From assembly GCA_015501585.1 (NCBI GenBank), contig JADNRY010000240.1, positions 1 to 64,000 of the forward strand: a stretch of DNA of 64,000 bases, read 5' to 3'. The stretch's first letter is position 1. The number at the start of each line of letters is the position of its first letter. The notes below the pieces were generated by a model. It did not search any database. It had not been told where the DNA came from and was given only the letters and a program-made list of their open reading frames with translations. The DNA is from Rhodocollybia butyracea. Its lineage: Eukaryota > Basidiomycota > Agaricomycetes > Agaricales > Omphalotaceae. This document shows positions 33,936 to 46,394 of this stretch, piece after piece. The position numbers and the translations under genes were made by a program.

Positions 33936-34487
33936 GATGCGGCGTCTACTCACTTCGTCGCCAACAGTCATGTCCATCGAAAGGCTCACTACTACTAGTG
34001 TAGCCTACAGCTTTTCTTTCTTCCTTCTAGTGTCGAGGTTGCTTTACATTGTAGCTCGTCTTTGTACGACTACATCCAATTGCAAAGAATCGGTCTTATA
34101 CCGTTCTCTGCTCACAACGAATCAGCCTTCATTCCGCTCACAACTCGCGATTTCTTTTCTTGCCATAATGGATAGCGAAACACTAGCATGATCTAAGCAG
34201 GACCCTGCAAAATCACTCTGAGCGAGTACTAGGCGGGCATCGGAGAGCGTTTTATCTATCCGTCATTGCTATGAGGATTTGTCCCGACAAATTTGTAATT
34301 GAGCCCAGAGATAAGCTTCTAAAGGGTATGTCCATTGTTCTATAAAACGGCTCTGTTTTTCACTAATTAAACTCTACCCTCACATCCCTCCACTGATTAT
34401 CTCTGTTATGACCACTGCTACCAACTACCAACATCCACCGCTAATGCTAATTGTTCACGCTCTCTGCTAATGCTACAATCTGCTAAT

Positions 34488-34636
34488 GCTATTGGCTCCT
34501 GCCATCTGCTACTGCTACTGCTACTGCTACTGTCACCGCTACTGCTACTTTCACTGCTACTGCTACTGCTACTGTCACCACTACTGCTACTGCTACTATC
34601 ACTGCTACTGCGACTGCTACTGCTATTTACTTGCAC
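34488..34636. repeat. GCTACT/GCTACTGTCACC microsatellite
   Basis: Hexamer-type repeats of CTGCTA with interspersed TCACCG/TCACCA units. On the minus strand they encode a Ser run with regular Asp, Gly and Glu (SSSGDSSSSSSSESSSSGD). The flanking words GCTAATGCTA also repeat. No gene start or splice support was found. Confidence 0.8.
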
Positions 34637-34639
34637 CCT

Positions 34640-35325
34640 TTTGCTAATACCAATCACTCACCCCATGCTAACACTATGCTACTACCAATGACCAATGCCA
34701 CCAACGCTTCTGCGTCAGTATAACTTTCATGTTCACGCGTTACTGTCTGGACTTCTTTAAAAAATTATAGATATATGTACACACGTTCGGTTTCTCTCTT
34801 TTCTTCCTTTACCTTATGTCTAATCTGATATCCGGTTTCACACTCATTTTGTGCATCACCCATGTAAGTCTCACCATTGATCTGGTTTCCTTTCAGTGTC
34901 ACTTGCCTGTGCGGTGTGCAAGCTTCTGAATTCCCTCCCCAGGAGGTAAAGTTTGATCTTATACAAGTGATTGGCTGATGAATAGGTGATGTATTCATTT
35001 TCTGCAATACGCAACTTAACATGCTCAGCCAGCACTATATGAGTTCATATGGTACACCATGGTCCCAGTGCACTGAGTGCCCTCCTACATATAGGGGATC
35101 CACAGTCTTCTGGATGTGTCATGCACTCCTACTAGATGGGTATCGCAGTCGACTGTGGACCTCTTTTGTTGCTGGGACCCGAAGGCCTACGGCCTTCTCC
35201 CATACTTGCATATAATCATATACTGCACAATTAGCTACTAAGCATTTGCTTAGGTAGCTCGCCACTTCTAAAGCTTCACTAATAGTTCCAAGAATGCACT
35301 TCATGACAACTCTGTCTAGCCACGG
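34640..35325. other. No recognisable gene
   Basis: Short ORFs only. An inverted pair GAAGGCCTAC/GTAGGCCTTC-like word sits near 35180. Nothing supportable. Confidence 0.35.
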
Positions 35326-35612
35326 CAACTCGGAGCCAGTGGGAGACTGCTAAAATCGGGATTCGGGCATAGTTTCCGGAGGGATATTTGTTTATTTACG
35401 TAATACAGATCATATAAGAGTACAGACTGAAAGCTCGATGTGCTAAATGCGCGTACAAAAGAGAGTAAGTAGCACCCAGCTGGGCGTAACAGAAGGAAAA
35501 AGTCCTAAGCCGCCGATATTAAAAAGAGCTATCACTATCACTATCGCTATTCCTACTAATTTCCGGTTGCCCTTGTAATGCCGCATCCAAGCCAGACCAT
35601 TTTTATTCCATA
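35325..35612 (-). pseudogene. 3' fragment of a member-6-like secreted-protein gene
   Basis: Homologous to 24590-24835, the last codons and 3' flank of member 6. The minus strand keeps a GLDAALQGQP-like end and a DSDSD tract. The match stops at about 35612 and switches to the duplicated segment 35620-36680, a sharp breakpoint. Confidence 0.65.
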
Positions 35613-35619
35613 TCGATGT

Positions 35620-36680
35620 CCTAGGTCGTCCTGCTTTATTCCACATGATCGTGGTGTGTAGACACATCACGGGACAAGGCTGCGGCACTTTCTCTCTATC
35701 ATAATCATCCGTCTCATTGCCATTGTGCTACCGTCGTCGAACCCCCTGGTACAGACCCTGTGAGAAGTTTCGCAACGTTCGATTATCGATTATCCCCGAT
35801 TTGGTCATGGTGCTTGCGGATTATACTTTATAGTGGGATTCGGGAGAACTGGTGCGTCCTCCGTACTAGTCTCGTCGCGAACGTCGTGATGCAACTTTTT
35901 TGGAAAGTAGTACCACTGGCACTGAAACTGTCGGCCATGATGCATGATATATGATAGTTGCCCCCACAGTAGTTACGTCATAACTGTATCGGGCTCGTTC
36001 ACGCTCAACGTTCAGTGGCCAACAGCATCTAATCTATCGATACTTGTATCTAGTCCAGCAATAAAAATTGATTCTCAATCCCACTACCTAGTACCAATTT
36101 CATACTTTCGCCACAGCTGCCCCGCCCCGCCATCTCCACTTGTTCTTAGCTCTCCAACGTCATTTCTATGCCCCCGCCATACAACTCTACCCGCCAGTAT
36201 AATCCAAACTGAAGTGGCAAACAACCACGCGCGGGTCAGAAACGAATTTCGACCAACCTACTGTCGCTCTCCAGTCGCACAAGTCATACTACACTCCTTC
36301 TGTTACTTCATCTACCATTCAGATCTCAGCTCCAGCTGCTAGTTTCGTGCTGTAGCTACTTCAGTGGCTCATCCCTCAGATCGGCGTCCCTTCGAACTCG
36401 GTAACTGCTGCTTGGGATCAAACGACACATCACAGGACTTCGGCGCGTCTATTCACGATGCCATTAAGGTAATCTTGTGCTTGTTATTACAAGGGTCACT
36501 TTGTTCACCGACTCAAACACCTATATTTGCTTTTTCATGATGCGGCAGTCATCAGCCAGATCATCCCTACCATCGGAACATCTTTGGATGGTCGCCTTTG
36601 TACTTGCCAGGTGCACCATGGACACTCAAGCACATTCTTCTGACGTTGAATCAGGATATAACCACATTGTTCTCGTCGCG
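35620..36680. repeat. Segmental duplication, copy C
   Basis: Partner of 30655-31760. Its MPPPYNSTRQYNP start at about 36168 meets a stop after a few codons, so any small gene here is broken. The right end carries the subfamily-B 3' flank fragment (36560-36680). Confidence 0.7.
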
Positions 36681-37262
36681 TGAAGTCTTATCCGAAAGGT
36701 TATTTCCTTCTCAGACCGTTTTATCTATGATACAACTCGAAAGAAAGACCCCGACAGTGGTGTTGGCAAGGTACTGATCCACATATTATAGCTCCGCTTA
36801 CTGTCAGGTCAGTTGCATTTCTCGAAGAAGCTTTAATACTAGTATTCTCTACATACGAACTAACGTTTTACTCCTTTCAGCGTACATCAGAGCATGCGAG
36901 GCTATTGACCGAGGGATCATGTCGCAAATATGCAATACCTTTTGCCTTCTCCTTTTCGAAGTGTGTCGTGAGCACCGTGCTGAGTTAGAGCTCAAGTATC
37001 TTGATACTCGATCTCGATGGGTCTGAGTAAGTTTCTCTTCCTTCAATACGTTAAAGTTCCTCCTTCTGTTCAGTATCTCAAAGCTATATTCGTGGATTGG
37101 ACATCGGCTCACTGATTTTCATTGAGTAAGTACGAGCACGTCTTCCAGCCGAAGTCCCGAAGCTCGGAGCAATCCAAGTATGAAGTTTGAACGCCTACCC
37201 ACAACCATGTGTTCAGTGTATGATTATCTATCTGTTTATTCTCTGTTTATTCTTGGTCTAGT
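36681..37262. other. No recognisable gene
   Basis: Spacer separating the secreted-protein array from the dehydrogenase cluster. An 87-codon minus ORF at 36849-37112 has no motif. Confidence 0.4.
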
Positions 37263-38355
37263 CTAGTTCTGATCGATCAGAAATGCCTCAACATTGACAG
37301 AGCTCAATCCCTCTACTCCAATCTTCAAATACCCTCCCTTCCCTTCTAGGTGTTTCTGAATCTTAGGGTCAGCCTTCAGTTCATCGACGTCCCAGTGGGC
37401 CCATACAAAACGGCCATGCAGCCACGATGCCTCGGGAGATGCGGCCCAAACGGAAAAATTGGCTGGCAGGTCAACTAAAGAAGGCGGACGGAATGTTAGT
37501 TCAATATTCCAAGCAAATGTTCCAAGCAAACGGTCAAGCATATATACACAAGTAAAAACGTACATGAATCCCATTTAAACAGCGATTTAGTATCACCAAA
37601 TATTTTTGCAGCGCCCTAAAGGAAAGTGAGAGCGTTTGCAGCAATCGATAGATACAACAAAGCAAGTTAATCACCTCCGAATACACGAGCCCTGGATGAA
37701 ACGAAATAATCTGAACATCCTCAACCGGACGTTCATCCGCAATTCGTCCGATCAAAGAAGTAAACGCCGTCTTCACAGTCGCATATACAGTGTCTGGCGC
37801 AGGATTCGTATGAACAGCGCCTGATGTAACGTTGAGAAGATTCAACTGTTGTCCAGCAGGGCGTAAACCCTGCTTGATAAATTTGGCACTCATAAGGAAG
37901 TTTCCACCAACATTCGTATCAAGGGCTTGCATAAGTTCCGCCTTGTCCATGCTCAGGGTATCACTTCCGATGTGAATCGAACTGTCTTCTGATATATATA
38001 CCGCGTTGAGCACTAAAACGTGGACGAAGATATTGTGAGAGTGTAAAAACTCCCAGAGAGATATGATGGAATCGTCGGAGCCGATGTCGCCCTGGCGAGC
38101 TATAAATTCGGTCTTAGGGAACTCGCTGCGGAGTTTAGCTGCAGAATCATCCAACAAGGCACCTCTTCTGCTCATGATGATGACCTTAGAAGCAGAGGCC
38201 TTGGCGAAAGAGCGCGCCATTTCGAAACCGATTCCGCTGCCGCCACCGGTGATAAGGATCGTTTTACCGCATTGGCTGAGAGAGGGGTTGGTAGGTGAGA
38301 TCGCAGGGTATGTGTCGTGGTGATGGGTAGCGGTTAGTGTTTTTGCTGAAGACAT
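37263..38355 (-). CDS. Short-chain dehydrogenase/reductase 1
   Basis: SDR enzymes use NAD(P)H to reduce or oxidise carbonyl/hydroxyl groups. Exons 38355-37675, 37615-37564 and 37474-37263 join in phase to 314 aa. The Rossmann motif is ITGGGSGIGFE, followed by SRRGALL. The NAG-type motif reads VLNAVYIS, the Ser strand LNVTSGAVH and the catalytic motif YATVK. The C-terminal extension with [18 protein letters not shown] is shared by the paralogues here. All catalytic positions are present, so it is probably active; the substrate is unknown. The next SDR lies upstream in the same orientation. Confidence 0.88.
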
Positions 38356-38904
38356 GATGGGTGGGAAGAGGATGTGGCGTCTGTACAGGCGAACTTAAGT
38401 GTTTCTCACGTACGTTATAGTTTGCCCTCATGATTATGACAGGAAATCGAGAAGGAGTTACTGATTTAATTAAATAAGTTGCCTTGCCAGCTCATACTCA
38501 ACTTCTGAATTTCTCAAATCCATGTATAAGGCTTGTACGTTGAAAATCAAGGTCAAAGCTTCGAATATCAGGCATCAATCATATTGAGAACAATGCCGAC
38601 GACGCTGCATCGCGCTGCATGATACAAACAAAGAAGATCAAGATTAGAGATCTGCGATCGGAGGCAAAGCTGACGATACCTCGAGTCTTTGTATACCTTC
38701 TAGGATTGGTCTAGGAGGGGACAAATCTATACTCTTACTCACCTCTATAATTCGGGGGCACGATGACTTTGTTACAACACGTCTATATTTGCCAACCTTT
38801 GTAAAATACGTCTTAAACCCTGATGATACGACTCTCTCGAAAGACAGAATTTTGGGTACACGCCAGGGTTCTATTCTTGGAGTAGCGGCAAAACTCCACG
38901 AGCT

Positions 38905-39953
38905 CTATATGTTCAAGAATACTGAACTATCGAAAGTACGCAAACCCTCTACTCCGACTTTCAAGTACCCCCCCTTCCCTTGTACCTGTTTCTGCACCTC
39001 GAGGTCAGCCTTCAACTCGCTAACGTCCCAGTGGGGCCATACGTAACGACCATGCAACCAAGATGCCTCGGGTGACGCTGCCCAGACGGAAAAATCTGCA
39101 GGCAAAGCAACTATTGAGACTAGAGAATTAGTATTATTCTCAGGAGTAAGCAAGGAAGGACGTACGTGACTCCCATTTTAACACTGATTTATCGAAACGT
39201 TTTGCATTTCCCTGGGGGAGATAAAAAGTTCAGAGCGAGTACTTAAACACAATCAAGAGGGTTATTCACCTCAGTATACAGAATCCCTGGATGAAAGGAG
39301 ATAATCTGAACATCTTCAACCGGACGCTCATCTGCAATCCGTCCGATCAAAGAAGTAAACGCTGTCTTCGTAGTCGCATATACCGGGCCAGGCGAAGGAT
39401 GCGCATGAATAGAACCCGTCGAAACATTGATAAGATTCAATTGCTGTGCAGCAGGGCGCAGGGCCTGCTTGACGAATTTGGCACTCATGAGGAAATTCCC
39501 AACCAAGTTTGTATCAACGGCCTGCGTAAGTTCCGCCTTGTCTAAGCTGAGAGTATCAACTCCGTATTCGAAATCGACTTGTGATACATGTGCTGCGTTG
39601 AGCACTAGGACATGGACAAAGATGTTTTGAGAGTGTAAAGACTCCCACAGAGAAGTGATGGAATCGTCGGAGCTGATGTCTCCCCGACGAGCGATGAATT
39701 CGGTGGTGTTGGTCCTGAACTCATCACAAAGCTTTGCTGCGGATTCTTCCAGTAAAGCATCCCTTCTACCTACGATGATGATCCTCGTAGCGGAGGCCTT
39801 GGCGAAGGAGCGAGCGATCTCAAAACCAATCCCGTCGCCCCCACCAGTGATGAGGACTGTTTTTCCGGACTGGGTAAGAGAGGGGTTGGTGGGCGAGATG
39901 GCGGGGTATGTGTCCTTGTGATGGGTAGCAGTCAATGTTAGTGGGGAAGACAT
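38905..39953 (-). CDS. Short-chain dehydrogenase/reductase 2
   Basis: Tandem paralogue with the same three-exon plan: 39953-39270, 39211-39166 and 39110-38905, giving 311 aa. The start [20 protein letters not shown] is chosen by alignment with copy 1; a Met five codons earlier is possible. Motifs are [36 protein letters not shown] and YATTK. The C terminus has [18 protein letters not shown]. Intact. The 550-nt spacer between the two genes has no further gene. Confidence 0.87.
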
Positions 39954-40249
39954 GATGTGCAGGACCACGAAGCTTTACTAGCGTATTTTATAGACCTTCA
40001 CTGTATTACAGAGATGAGCAAATTGTCCAAATGGCTACATGTGCCAACTAATCCGCTTAGTGCGGAGTGTCTCACAAAGTCGCAATTACTTTTTGAGGTA
40101 CTTTTCGAAGAATGATGTGATCATGACGGTGCAAGGCCAGCAATATTGATCAAACATTGCTGCAGTGGCTCTTTCCTTACATTTTCTCGTTTAACTCTTG
40201 TTGCCTAGGTGTCTTCACGAAACAAAAGTCAGACTAGTGTTGTATGGAT

Positions 40250-41395
40250 CTACCCAGTGGATGTCAGAATTCGCATGATCACCTCGTTACTTCGTGACTT
40301 CATGTCTTTCGGCAAGGTTCCGCTTTCTTGTGAATTGAGACAGAGATGCCGAAGCAACGGGGTTGCTTGAAGAACCTCCGTAGTTTGCGCCGTCTGTGGT
40401 GGAACACAGATAGAAACGCGGACCAAACGGCGATACATAACTGCCTGCGGTCCCATAAATGACAAGGTCAGTCCTTGTACCAGCAAAAGCAGCGAGAGGC
40501 TAGACTCCCAAGAGAAGGCAGATTACAGGTGGTAGCAAGGCTCTAAGCTAGCTTAGTACCTGTGATTTGTGTAGCGCGTCCTCGTCTACAGCAGTCGCCG
40601 AATTCACGCAAGCGGTGGCGAAACCGGGGCACGGTATTGTCCTCCCCATCAAGTCCATAAGAGACCCAGCAATTACAAAACTAGAATCGCCTCGTGAATA
40701 AACTTGGCCCTGGCGATAAAAGCGGTCCAAGAAAAAGTAGCTTGTTGAGTCGACAAATTAGTCATCGCTGAGTAAAAATTGTGGATGAAGATCCGGAACA
40801 AATCCGGAATAGAGACTGCAGACAGCGCCCATTTGTTGTTTCAAAGGGGCCGTAACATTGACGGTAAGAAAGGCGCGTGGGTGATTGACTTGCACTGAGT
40901 AAACGAGGTTGAGACGAGTGGCAAATCTGCAACATCCTTTCCCAGACTCCGAAGCCGTATTACAATGCCACTGCTATGTCCGAAACCCAGGTCTGATCTA
41001 ATATCGTCGGTTGGTACGCCGACAGTCTTCAGTGTTGGTAACCTTTACAACTGTCAAAAGGTTGGCTTGCCTCTGGTACTGTAAAATCCAAGTAACGCGA
41101 GAACCACCATCTATCGTTTTGATATCTGGATTTGAGCGCGGCTTAAACGAGATTGTCCCCGGAACACACCTAACGAACGCATCTCGTATTTCCCTCGGGT
41201 TCCAAAAATCCTCTTATCCGGGGTCCAATTCTCCACCCGCTACGCAAGATTTTTCTCACCAGTATTCACCTTGTTTAAGTTATTCGATTGCCGTCTCCAG
41301 GAACTGTTCATCTTCGATATTATTGACAAGGCGGAAGAGCATGGACGGGAGTAGGCATAGGCGGAGATCCACGAGACTCTGACTTGAATTCATTT
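40250..41395 (-). pseudogene. Decayed gene of unknown family
   Basis: Several minus-strand stretches look coding: SLVDLRLCLLPSMLFRLVNN, then NIEDEQFLETAIE followed by a stop, GGSRVTWILQYQRQANLLTV, LNLVYSVQVNHPRAFLTVNV, YSGFVPDLHPQFLLSDD followed by a stop, then DRFYRQGQVYSRGD and IPCPGFATACVNSATAV. Stops and frame changes break it. I do not recognise the family. No paralogue lies in the window. Confidence 0.4.
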
Positions 41396-42536
41396 TAGAG
41401 AACTACGCAAAGGGATATGCTGCACCTGTACGTAGTATTATCCAAGCGAGACGATACGTGATACGAATTCATAGAACAATCTGGAACGCAGTGCCCAGTA
41501 GATAAAGACCACCTTGGCAGAACAAGACGGACGAGGGCAAGGTTCATAGAGATCCATGAATGCGAGCTCGTACCGAGCGTCGCGACATCAAACAAGGAGA
41601 AACCGATTCGAATCGACGAGCCAATGATTTCGATTAGGCCGGATTAGGCCTTAGGATTCGAAGAATAGTCTGTGTTGGATTCAGTGACATCATGGTGAAT
41701 GGACATTAAAGTACCGGTGAAGCTTGAAGCGCGTGTAACTTCCATCGTTGGGCGTACGGTGCTCTCGCTTCGAGCTTGACCTATCTGCAGTGGTTGGCGT
41801 AGTCCTCGCGCTCCCGTGTTTCCTGAACATCCCGATATGATTCATCCACCATTTGCCTTCCCAGTAGGCAGTAAAAAGCATTGTACATGGTGCATGAATG
41901 CATGAATGCATGAAGCTTTGAAGTTGACACGCTGAACATTGAAGCTCAAAATTGAATCTCATCGAGATCCTCTGTCAATATTCCATTTAATAAAACGAGT
42001 GTAACTCGATGACTGGCCCATATAAATTAGAAATTAGACCTCCTGATAGCGGGAAAAGAAAAGGATCGACGCACAAACACCTTGCCAACACCTGAGCCTC
42101 ATCGCTTCCACCCCTCATTCACAGCCCTGCTTAAAGCTTAACATCTAATAAACATTATGGCGTTGTGTGCTAGGCTGGTGAAAACTTCGAAGTTCGGATG
42201 GATACTCGACGCAAGAAGGGAACCATGATACTCGTAATCACATGCACTGTTAGATAAGATTATCTCACAGCACGATATCGTGACCCGTGAGATCCACCGT
42301 TCACAACGTTCAACCATCTCAAATTTTTCGATGGCGTCTTTATGATTTTCTCGGTGGGTTTGTTGGTAACTATTGTGCAAGATTTCCCTGCCTCAGCTTG
42401 GCCGTTTTGCAACCATCTGACCGGAAGACGGACTTGACTGAGTCATATATAAGTTCTTGAACGACTGTCCTACTTCCTGTTTATCCTTCTTCCCTCCCAG
42501 TCATTTTTCATTTTTTTTTTCGATCTTGCAGCACCG
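41396..42536. other. No recognisable gene
   Basis: Short ORFs only. The last 120 bp, with a long T tract at about 42510-42520, probably form the promoter of the following gene. Confidence 0.35.
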
Positions 42537-44319
42537 ATGGCCTTGGAAGGGAGTCTAGTGATTTCTTCTTTAATTGATTCTCAAATCGTGGTAGTAAGTG
42601 GTATTGCTTCATACTACACACTATGAAAAGCCTCAATCGTTATCCTCGGGCCTAGTACACTCAAGGTGATTTGGTTAGAGCAAATTTTGACAATCAGATA
42701 TACTCACTGCCAGGTAAATTCAGTTGCGATGCTTGTGCTTGGTGCAATCTCAAACAGTATTTTACAATCACAAATGAATGCTGACTGCAGGATGCTACTA
42801 CTCTATAGACATATGACTATATTCTTTCATTGGGTCAGGAGGCAAGTGTGGTGAATAATGATGACTTCTCTGAATATTCAATAATTTACCTTGCCAGGTT
42901 GCCTATATATGGGTTTCGCATTGGGGATCGGTCAAAGTTCTGTATCTTTTTTCGCGTTATTCTCCTTTTATTGACACAATACTGGCTATTGAGGGTGAGT
43001 GAGAGATGGCGGAAGTGTTCACAACAGGCTAACCATGATACAGAGAAATTGAACCCTCACATTAGCAGTGCGGTGCGTGTAATGAACTACATTTGACTTT
43101 CTTTGATTTATGGCCCTATTAGTCTTGTATTCGCACGGCGACTTTCAACGGTTGTAGGTCTTTAAGTTCCTATAGATCAAAGGAGTGACTTACCTTTGAA
43201 AAGACTTTGCTGGCCTCGGGATAGGTATATCTGACTGTGCGTACTACAACATCATTTCATCCACAGCATTCGGTCACCTTATAGAGTTTTCCATCAGTAA
43301 TCCTGGTCATTCGTACATACGCCCTGTACCAAAGGTCTCGCAAAGTGCTTGCAATCCTTATTCTTTCATGGGTTGTAAGTGTCCAATGAAACACCAGGGG
43401 TGGTAAATTGGTCTGAAAGCTTCTGTCTACTAGGTGATCCTTGTGGTGAATATGTTCAATGTAAAAAAATACGGCGCTTCGGGCGCTCTGACTTTTTCAG
43501 GTATAGCAACGCCATAATCCAAGCCAATGTATAAAAAGAAATTAACCGGGTTACACTTGCAGAGCTGAACCTAACAGGGTCATCTTGCACCTTAATTGGA
43601 CAGAGTAAGAACGAAGTCATCAAGTATATATCCCTTCTGGTAGGTGAAACAGGTAGTTAACTCTTTTGCAGCGAAAAGATCAGTTGACTAACAATCAGTC
43701 TCTAGTGGTAGCGGCGTTGACTCTATGGCAAGGCTTCCGGGCATCTCATTGTACACCCACTTTCCTGAACTTACTACACACAACTGATATGACTGGTAGA
43801 TTCTAATAATGAATTCCTGGGAGCAACTCAAAGTGTTCTCGTAACCTTCTATCGTGACGGTAAGTTTGCTGTGTAAACCCATCCACATTTGATTCTCATC
43901 TTGGAACATTCAAGGTGTACTATTTTACTTGTGCATATTGCGTGATTTTCAACTCCTTCCCGTGCTAGTCGCAGTGATAGCTGAACATGAACCTAGCAAT
44001 AACACTTGGCAATGTTTTGGTCATTGTATATGCGCCGGTATGTGCACAGCACATCCCTTATTTTGCAGATAACTAACCCTTCAACTTGTCAGACCCAGAT
44101 TCGAATCCTGGAAACGTATGTGCCGCATTGCACTGGGAATTGTGTTACCCAATTCTCATGCGTATATATAGACCTTTGCGTGTTATGCATTCAATATCGT
44201 GCTGCAAGCTAATCATCCATGTTCGAGAAGTCGCAAACCCACCGGATGACCAAACCCAAGATCTCAGTGCCCTGTTTTTTTGTACTAACAACAGTGGTGG
44301 CGATTTACCAGAAGTATGA
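42537..44319 (+). pseudogene. DUF6533-like multi-pass membrane protein, copy 1
   Basis: Basidiomycete DUF6533 proteins are multi-pass membrane proteins of unknown role. The start MALEGSLVISSLIDSQIVV reaches an in-frame TGA (near 42625) where copy 2 reads on. Later exons give AYIWVSHWGSVKVLYLFSRY then SPFIDTILAIE, VILVIRTYALYQRSRKVLAI, and RPLRVMHSISCCKLIIHVRE with end LPEV. These follow the usual order of the family. The central exon around 43680-43850 is also broken. Probably a pseudogene; copy 2 at 47997-49752 is in better shape. Confidence 0.65.
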
Positions 44320-44523
44320 ATCGTGCCCCGTACCATAGTCACTATTAAGTAGTAATAAGCAGGCAGCGTTTTCTTTAAAAGTATAGGACAAGCTTTGGAA
44401 GACCCGTGAATAGGACTTATGAATGAAATGCACCAAGGAAATTTTACATCAATGGATTATTATAGATATTTTGGCTTAAATTACTGTAGTCATAATTAAT
44501 TTTACAATCACCTTATGCGCACT

Positions 44524-44650
44524 CGGCATCATTCGCACGCACCCTTGCACGCACCCTTACACACCCGCACGCACCAGCACGCACCCTGCAAAATGACGCC
44601 ATGGTGCAACTTGTGATGGCGGGTGCCGCGTGCGTGCAAGTGATGGCAAG
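44524..44650. repeat. GCACGCACCC-type simple repeat
   Basis: Several copies of GCACGCACCC-like decamers at 44530-44590, followed by a GTGATGGC repeat at 44610-44655. Confidence 0.7.
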
Positions 44651-44733
44651 TGACGGCAGATCTCTTCACACTAATGATGTTCAGGCCTAGGCGGCAGTCC
44701 CTCCTACATAACAGGGTCAACTACGACTCACAT

Positions 44734-45198
44734 GGAAACAGTATCCCACCCATGGGAACTTTGCAGCTCCAGCCATACCTTCACGTTATCACGGTACCGA
44801 AGCATCGTCATGTCTTCACCCAGCTGGTGACCTCCAGTCATGACCTTTCAGTGGAGCGCCTACGCTATGACGAGCAGTATAGACCACACATTCCGTGAGA
44901 GTTCAGGCTGTGCCGATTCTGTAGGCTGGGAGTAGAGGACGAGTGTCACACATTGCTGGGCTGTGAAGGTCACCTAGGATTGGTGTACGTGCGACAGCGA
45001 TTCATACTGGATATGGAGGTATTAGCACCTGATTTGCTGAAGGCTCGACAGGGCCTGTCCAACTATGATTTCCTCTGTAGATTTTTGTTTGATCGACGGG
45101 TTCTGATCTTAACTGCAAAGTTTACATTTGATGTATTAGGTACTATCTTCTCGGGGGGGGAGCCTTATATCCCCGATCCACACCTATATGTTTCATAG
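44734..45198 (+). mobile_element. Non-LTR retrotransposon ORF2 C-terminal remnant
   Basis: The frame reads VPKHRHVFTQLVTSSHDLSV, then RLRYDEQYRPHIP, a TGA, then EFRLCRFCRLGVEDECHTLL and GCEGHLGL. The CX2C...HX4C arrangement with a following R-rich helix matches the zinc-knuckle end of LINE-type polymerases. The stop fits a CGA-to-TGA change. Only the tail remains; no reverse transcriptase core is seen upstream. Confidence 0.6.
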
Positions 45199-45199
45199 C

Positions 45200-45800
45200 T
45201 CGAATATGAATTTTATGCTTGTATGAATATTGAATATGTATTGAATGTGCGCTTAACTGTGCGGTACTCGTGTGCGCAGCTGGCTCTGTGTGCCGGGGTG
45301 ATTGGGTTCATCCTGCCACAGCAGAGTTGGGTGTGTGCATCCGCGGCATACATGGCGCAGGGTGTGTTGCGCGGGCCCTGGATTTCCTAAATGGGACCGC
45401 GCTGGTTCTTCCTTCCTTCCTTCCTTCATACTTACCTTTCAGGTACATCACGATACTTTCCTTATGACTTACAAGTAGTGTTCTATAACACCAGTGCAGC
45501 CCAATTTATGTCAATAATAGGTATCAGGATACTTACAATATATTATCTGCTCTGTAAAGTGTATGATAGAGGTACAGCTTCATGGAATTGAACAAATAAT
45601 ACTTGACAAATGATTCTTAATATCTGTACTTCAAATAATAAGTGGAATTTGTACTCTGAGTACATACAAGCCATGCTACACCATGCACCACTGGTTGTGC
45701 TCAGCCCAGCCAACATGCACGCACCACGCATAGGGTGCATGGCAAAATATATGTGCCGCTGGTAATGGGGGTGATAGGGGATAAGTGCATGTAAGTACAT
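45200..45800. other. No gene; short TTCC microsatellite
   Basis: A CTTCCTTCCTTCCTTC run lies at about 45409-45427. Remaining ORFs are short and motif-free. Confidence 0.4.
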
Positions 45801-45814
45801 GTCACTAATTATTA

Positions 45815-46136
45815 GGCGCGGTCAGACCTTCGGATTCAGGCGTTGATACAGGCGTTGATTTAGCAGTCGATTCAAAACTCAAGAATCTGATCATCTCAAC
45901 TTTGACCCCACACTCTAGAACCTTGATTCAGTGAGTTGATTCTTCCGTTTGCGGTAGCTACATATCTAATAGTAAAACTAATCTTATCTAAACCACGCTG
46001 AATCGTTGAATCGTGAATCCTCGTGAATCCAGTGAATCAACTCATGTAGTTCACTGGATCCACGATTCTGGTGTTTTGAACTTAGCCCACTTTTGAATCC
46101 ACTTTTGAATCAAAGCCTGAGTCTCAAGACCGCGCC
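45815..46136. mobile_element. 322-bp MITE with TA target duplication
   Basis: Ends read GGCGCGGTC and GACCGCGCC, flanked on both sides by TA inside a perfect ATTA...TAAT context. The inverted similarity continues inward through GGATTCAGGC/GCCTGAGTC. The TA duplication points to a Tc1/mariner-type origin. The interior is rich in GAATC words (TTGAATCC, GTGAATCC). No ORF. Confidence 0.7.
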
Positions 46137-46226
46137 TAATGAGTGTGAGATAACCACGAGCTTGATCAATCATCAATGATACTGATATCTTGTGATATCC
46201 AACAATTACTTGCATATATATCATCA

Positions 46227-46286
46227 ACGTCCGGTACTCAAGGCTTGCCATATAGCACGTCCGGTACTCAAGGCTAGCCATATAGC
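46227..46286. repeat. 30-bp direct repeat, two copies
   Basis: ACGTCCGGTACTCAAGGCT followed by NGCCATATAGC occurs twice in a row with a single difference. Confidence 0.75.
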
Positions 46287-46394
46287 AATAAAACTCCAGA
46301 GGTCCACTCGTATGGTGTTGGTCAAGGATACTGAATTATCAATTAAATAGTACACAAATAAGGATGGACACGAGTCCTGGTTCTGGTAGTCGAG

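Noticed and set aside
44085..44110. tRNA-like TTCGAATCC word
   Set aside because: It lies in an exon of the DUF6533-like copy and no acceptor or anticodon stem can be folded around it.
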